From Collinsella aerofaciens (GTDB lineage Bacteria > Actinomycetota > Coriobacteriia > Coriobacteriales > Coriobacteriaceae): DNA of 64,000 nt. Location: NCBI RefSeq assembly GCF_009876115.1, contig NZ_WWSY01000003.1, forward strand, positions 102,927 to 166,926, read 5' to 3'. Under the pieces are notes generated by a model, which searched no databases, was not told the origin of the DNA, and saw nothing but the letters and a program-made list of their open reading frames with translations. Below are positions 63,065 through 64,000 of this stretch, piece by piece. The translations under genes and the position numbers were made by a program. Positions within the stretch are counted from its first letter, which is position 1. Each line of letters starts with the position of its first letter.

Positions 63065-63698
63065 CGGCCTCCTCCTTATCCGCTACATCCCCGAAGCCAT
63101 GGCGCGCAAGCCATGCGTCCAGTTGTTCAAAGAGCGAATTATCGCCTGCCGCATTATCAATTACCGTCGTAGCGAGATTACAAAGCGAAGCCTCATCAGG
63201 TTGGCATGCAGAGCGCGCATCAAAATCAGAGGACTCCATACCACGATGGATGGCACGCTCGCGACGAACTGATAAAGGAGCGCTGATTACCAGAATTTCA
63301 TCAGCCAGGCCAAAAGCATCCTCAAAACCAGTCGGGGCAGAAACCTCGACAACCGCAAAGGGATAACGGGGGGACGAAACCGTGCAGCAAACCGGATCAA
63401 GAATCCTCAGTGACAGCTGTTCGATGAGAACCGGATGAACGATGCCGTTAAGCCGCACAACTGTATCAGGAGAGGCGAAAGCTCGAGTAGCGAGGACATT
63501 GCGGCGAATGCCGCCCTCCTCGTCCAGAATGTCCCAACCGAATTCTTCCGCGAGGGCATTGACGATATCGGAGCCTGGCACATAAAGCGATTTGGCAAGC
63601 TCATCCAGATCGATAAGCATGGCGCCATGAGATTCGAGATAGCGGCAGGCAGTCGACTTACCCGAAGCAATATTGCCCAAGACAAAAACGGTAAACAT
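63057..63698 (-). CDS. coaE: Dephospho-CoA kinase
   Basis: 213 aa; last step of CoA synthesis. P-loop GNIASGKST (8-16), DLDELAKSLY and GIVHPVLI typical of CoaE. GGGAGG before ATG 63698. Overlaps the transglycosylase gene by ATGCCTAA. Confidence 0.9.
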   Translation of the reverse strand: MFTVFVLGNIASGKSTACRYLESHGAMLIDLDELAKSLYVPGSDIVNALAEEFGWDILDEEGGIRRNVLATRAFASPDTVVRLNGIVHPVLIEQLSLRILDPVCCTVSSPRYPFAVVEVSAPTGFEDAFGLADEILVISAPLSVRRERAIHRGMESSDFDARSACQPDEASLCNLATTVIDNAAGDNSLFEQLDAWLARHGFGDVADKEEADA

Positions 63699-63825
63699 CA
63701 AGTCCTCCCTAACGCCAATGGGAGTTATTATCGCGCAAATACAAAAGAAGGACTCAAAATACAGCCAAACAGTAAGACAAGCTAAACGAAAGCGAGTTCT
63801 TGTATTACAACTATCTTTCAAACGC
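63699..63825. other. Gap between the rRNA operon end and coaE
   Basis: AT-richer non-coding stretch after the rRNA terminator; should hold the coaE promoter. No clear -35/-10 pair identified. Confidence 0.4.
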
Positions 63826-63858
63826 AAAAAGGGGGAGGCCGTGAGGCCCCCCCCTTCT
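63826..63858 (-). terminator. Terminator of the rRNA operon
   Basis: Stem GGGGGCC.TC / GG.CCCCC then TTTTTG on the minus strand, about 35 bases after the 5S 3' end. Confidence 0.85.
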
Positions 63859-63891
63859 TCAGTCCGTTGCGACGGCTCGGTGCCGTCCACC

Positions 63892-64000
63892 GGTCAGCGG
63901 CGCCCTGGCCTCCCACGGGCTGACCCCGCAGTACTCTCGGCGCGATGGGGCTTAGCTTCCGGGTTCGGAACGGGACCGGGCGTGCCCCCCATGCTCTGGC
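63892..64000 (-). rRNA. rrf: 5S ribosomal RNA, 5' end beyond the window
   Basis: Minus strand reads CATGGGGGGCACGCCCGG, TCCCGTTCCGAACCCGG, AGCTAAGCCCC and GAGAGTACTGC, the conserved 5S core. The 3' strand of helix I (GCCGCTGACC) ends at 63892; its 5' partner lies about six bases past the window edge. It marks the end of an rRNA operon entering from the right. Confidence 0.93.

Overview
The window is a chromosomal segment of a GC-rich, anaerobic, actinobacterium-like genome. Gene content (class III ribonucleotide reductase, whiA next to rapZ, a gap-pgk-tpiA-gpmI-secG glycolytic block, a SpoIIE-type phosphatase without sporulation genes, host-glycan sialic acid catabolism, peptide ABC uptake) fits a gut Coriobacteriia member such as Collinsella. 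The genus is an inference; no search was possible. I see no transposase, phage or CRISPR array. Layout: 1-4.7 kb holds a truncated Gfo/Idh/MocA oxidoreductase, an iron-sulfur aldo/keto reductase, a ketopantoate reductase homologue and two small secreted or membrane proteins. 5-6.6 kb is metY with a long structured leader, divergent from a LysR regulator whose own promoter carries a clean dyad. 7.6-10.2 kb (plus strand) has rnhA, a second Gfo/Idh/MocA protein, an acylphosphatase-like protein and a PerR/Fur-like regulator. 10.2-15.8 kb has a HAD phosphatase, a UreE-like protein coupled to an FKBP isomerase, a dipeptidase, a YgjP-like metalloprotease and a folE-HD-folB folate operon. 15.9-19.1 kb is nrdD/nrdG separated by unusual palindromic DNA. 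19.7-24.0 kb holds six tRNA genes (Val, Gly x3, Cys, Leu), a tRNA-Gly remnant, and a two-gene partner-switching module. 24.6-30.6 kb is an oppABCDF operon. 30.9-36 kb is secG-gpmI-tpiA-pgk-gap. 36.1-38 kb is whiA-rapZ. 38.1-48.5 kb is one co-directional cluster: a peptide-family ABC importer with a permease-ATPase fusion, two AXE1-type esterases (one lacking its nucleophile), nanA, a ROK kinase and nanE, which together read as uptake, de-acetylation and breakdown of sialic acid. 48.9-63.7 kb holds uvrC-murJ-ybaK, uvrA, mrp with two flavoproteins, uvrB, a lytic transglycosylase and coaE. The window ends inside a 5S rRNA, the tail of an rRNA operon on the minus strand. Two things are not explained by the genes. 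First, intergenic gaps repeatedly contain long, near-perfect palindromes of differing sequence (about 1.0, 10.2, 13.3, 16.5, 16.8, 24.2, 24.4, 24.5, 38.9 and 40.0 kb), including an inverted duplication of the nrdD 3' end. Second, all three tRNA promoters share a TTGC -35 box directly abutting an AT-rich palindrome, suggesting a common stable-RNA promoter design.
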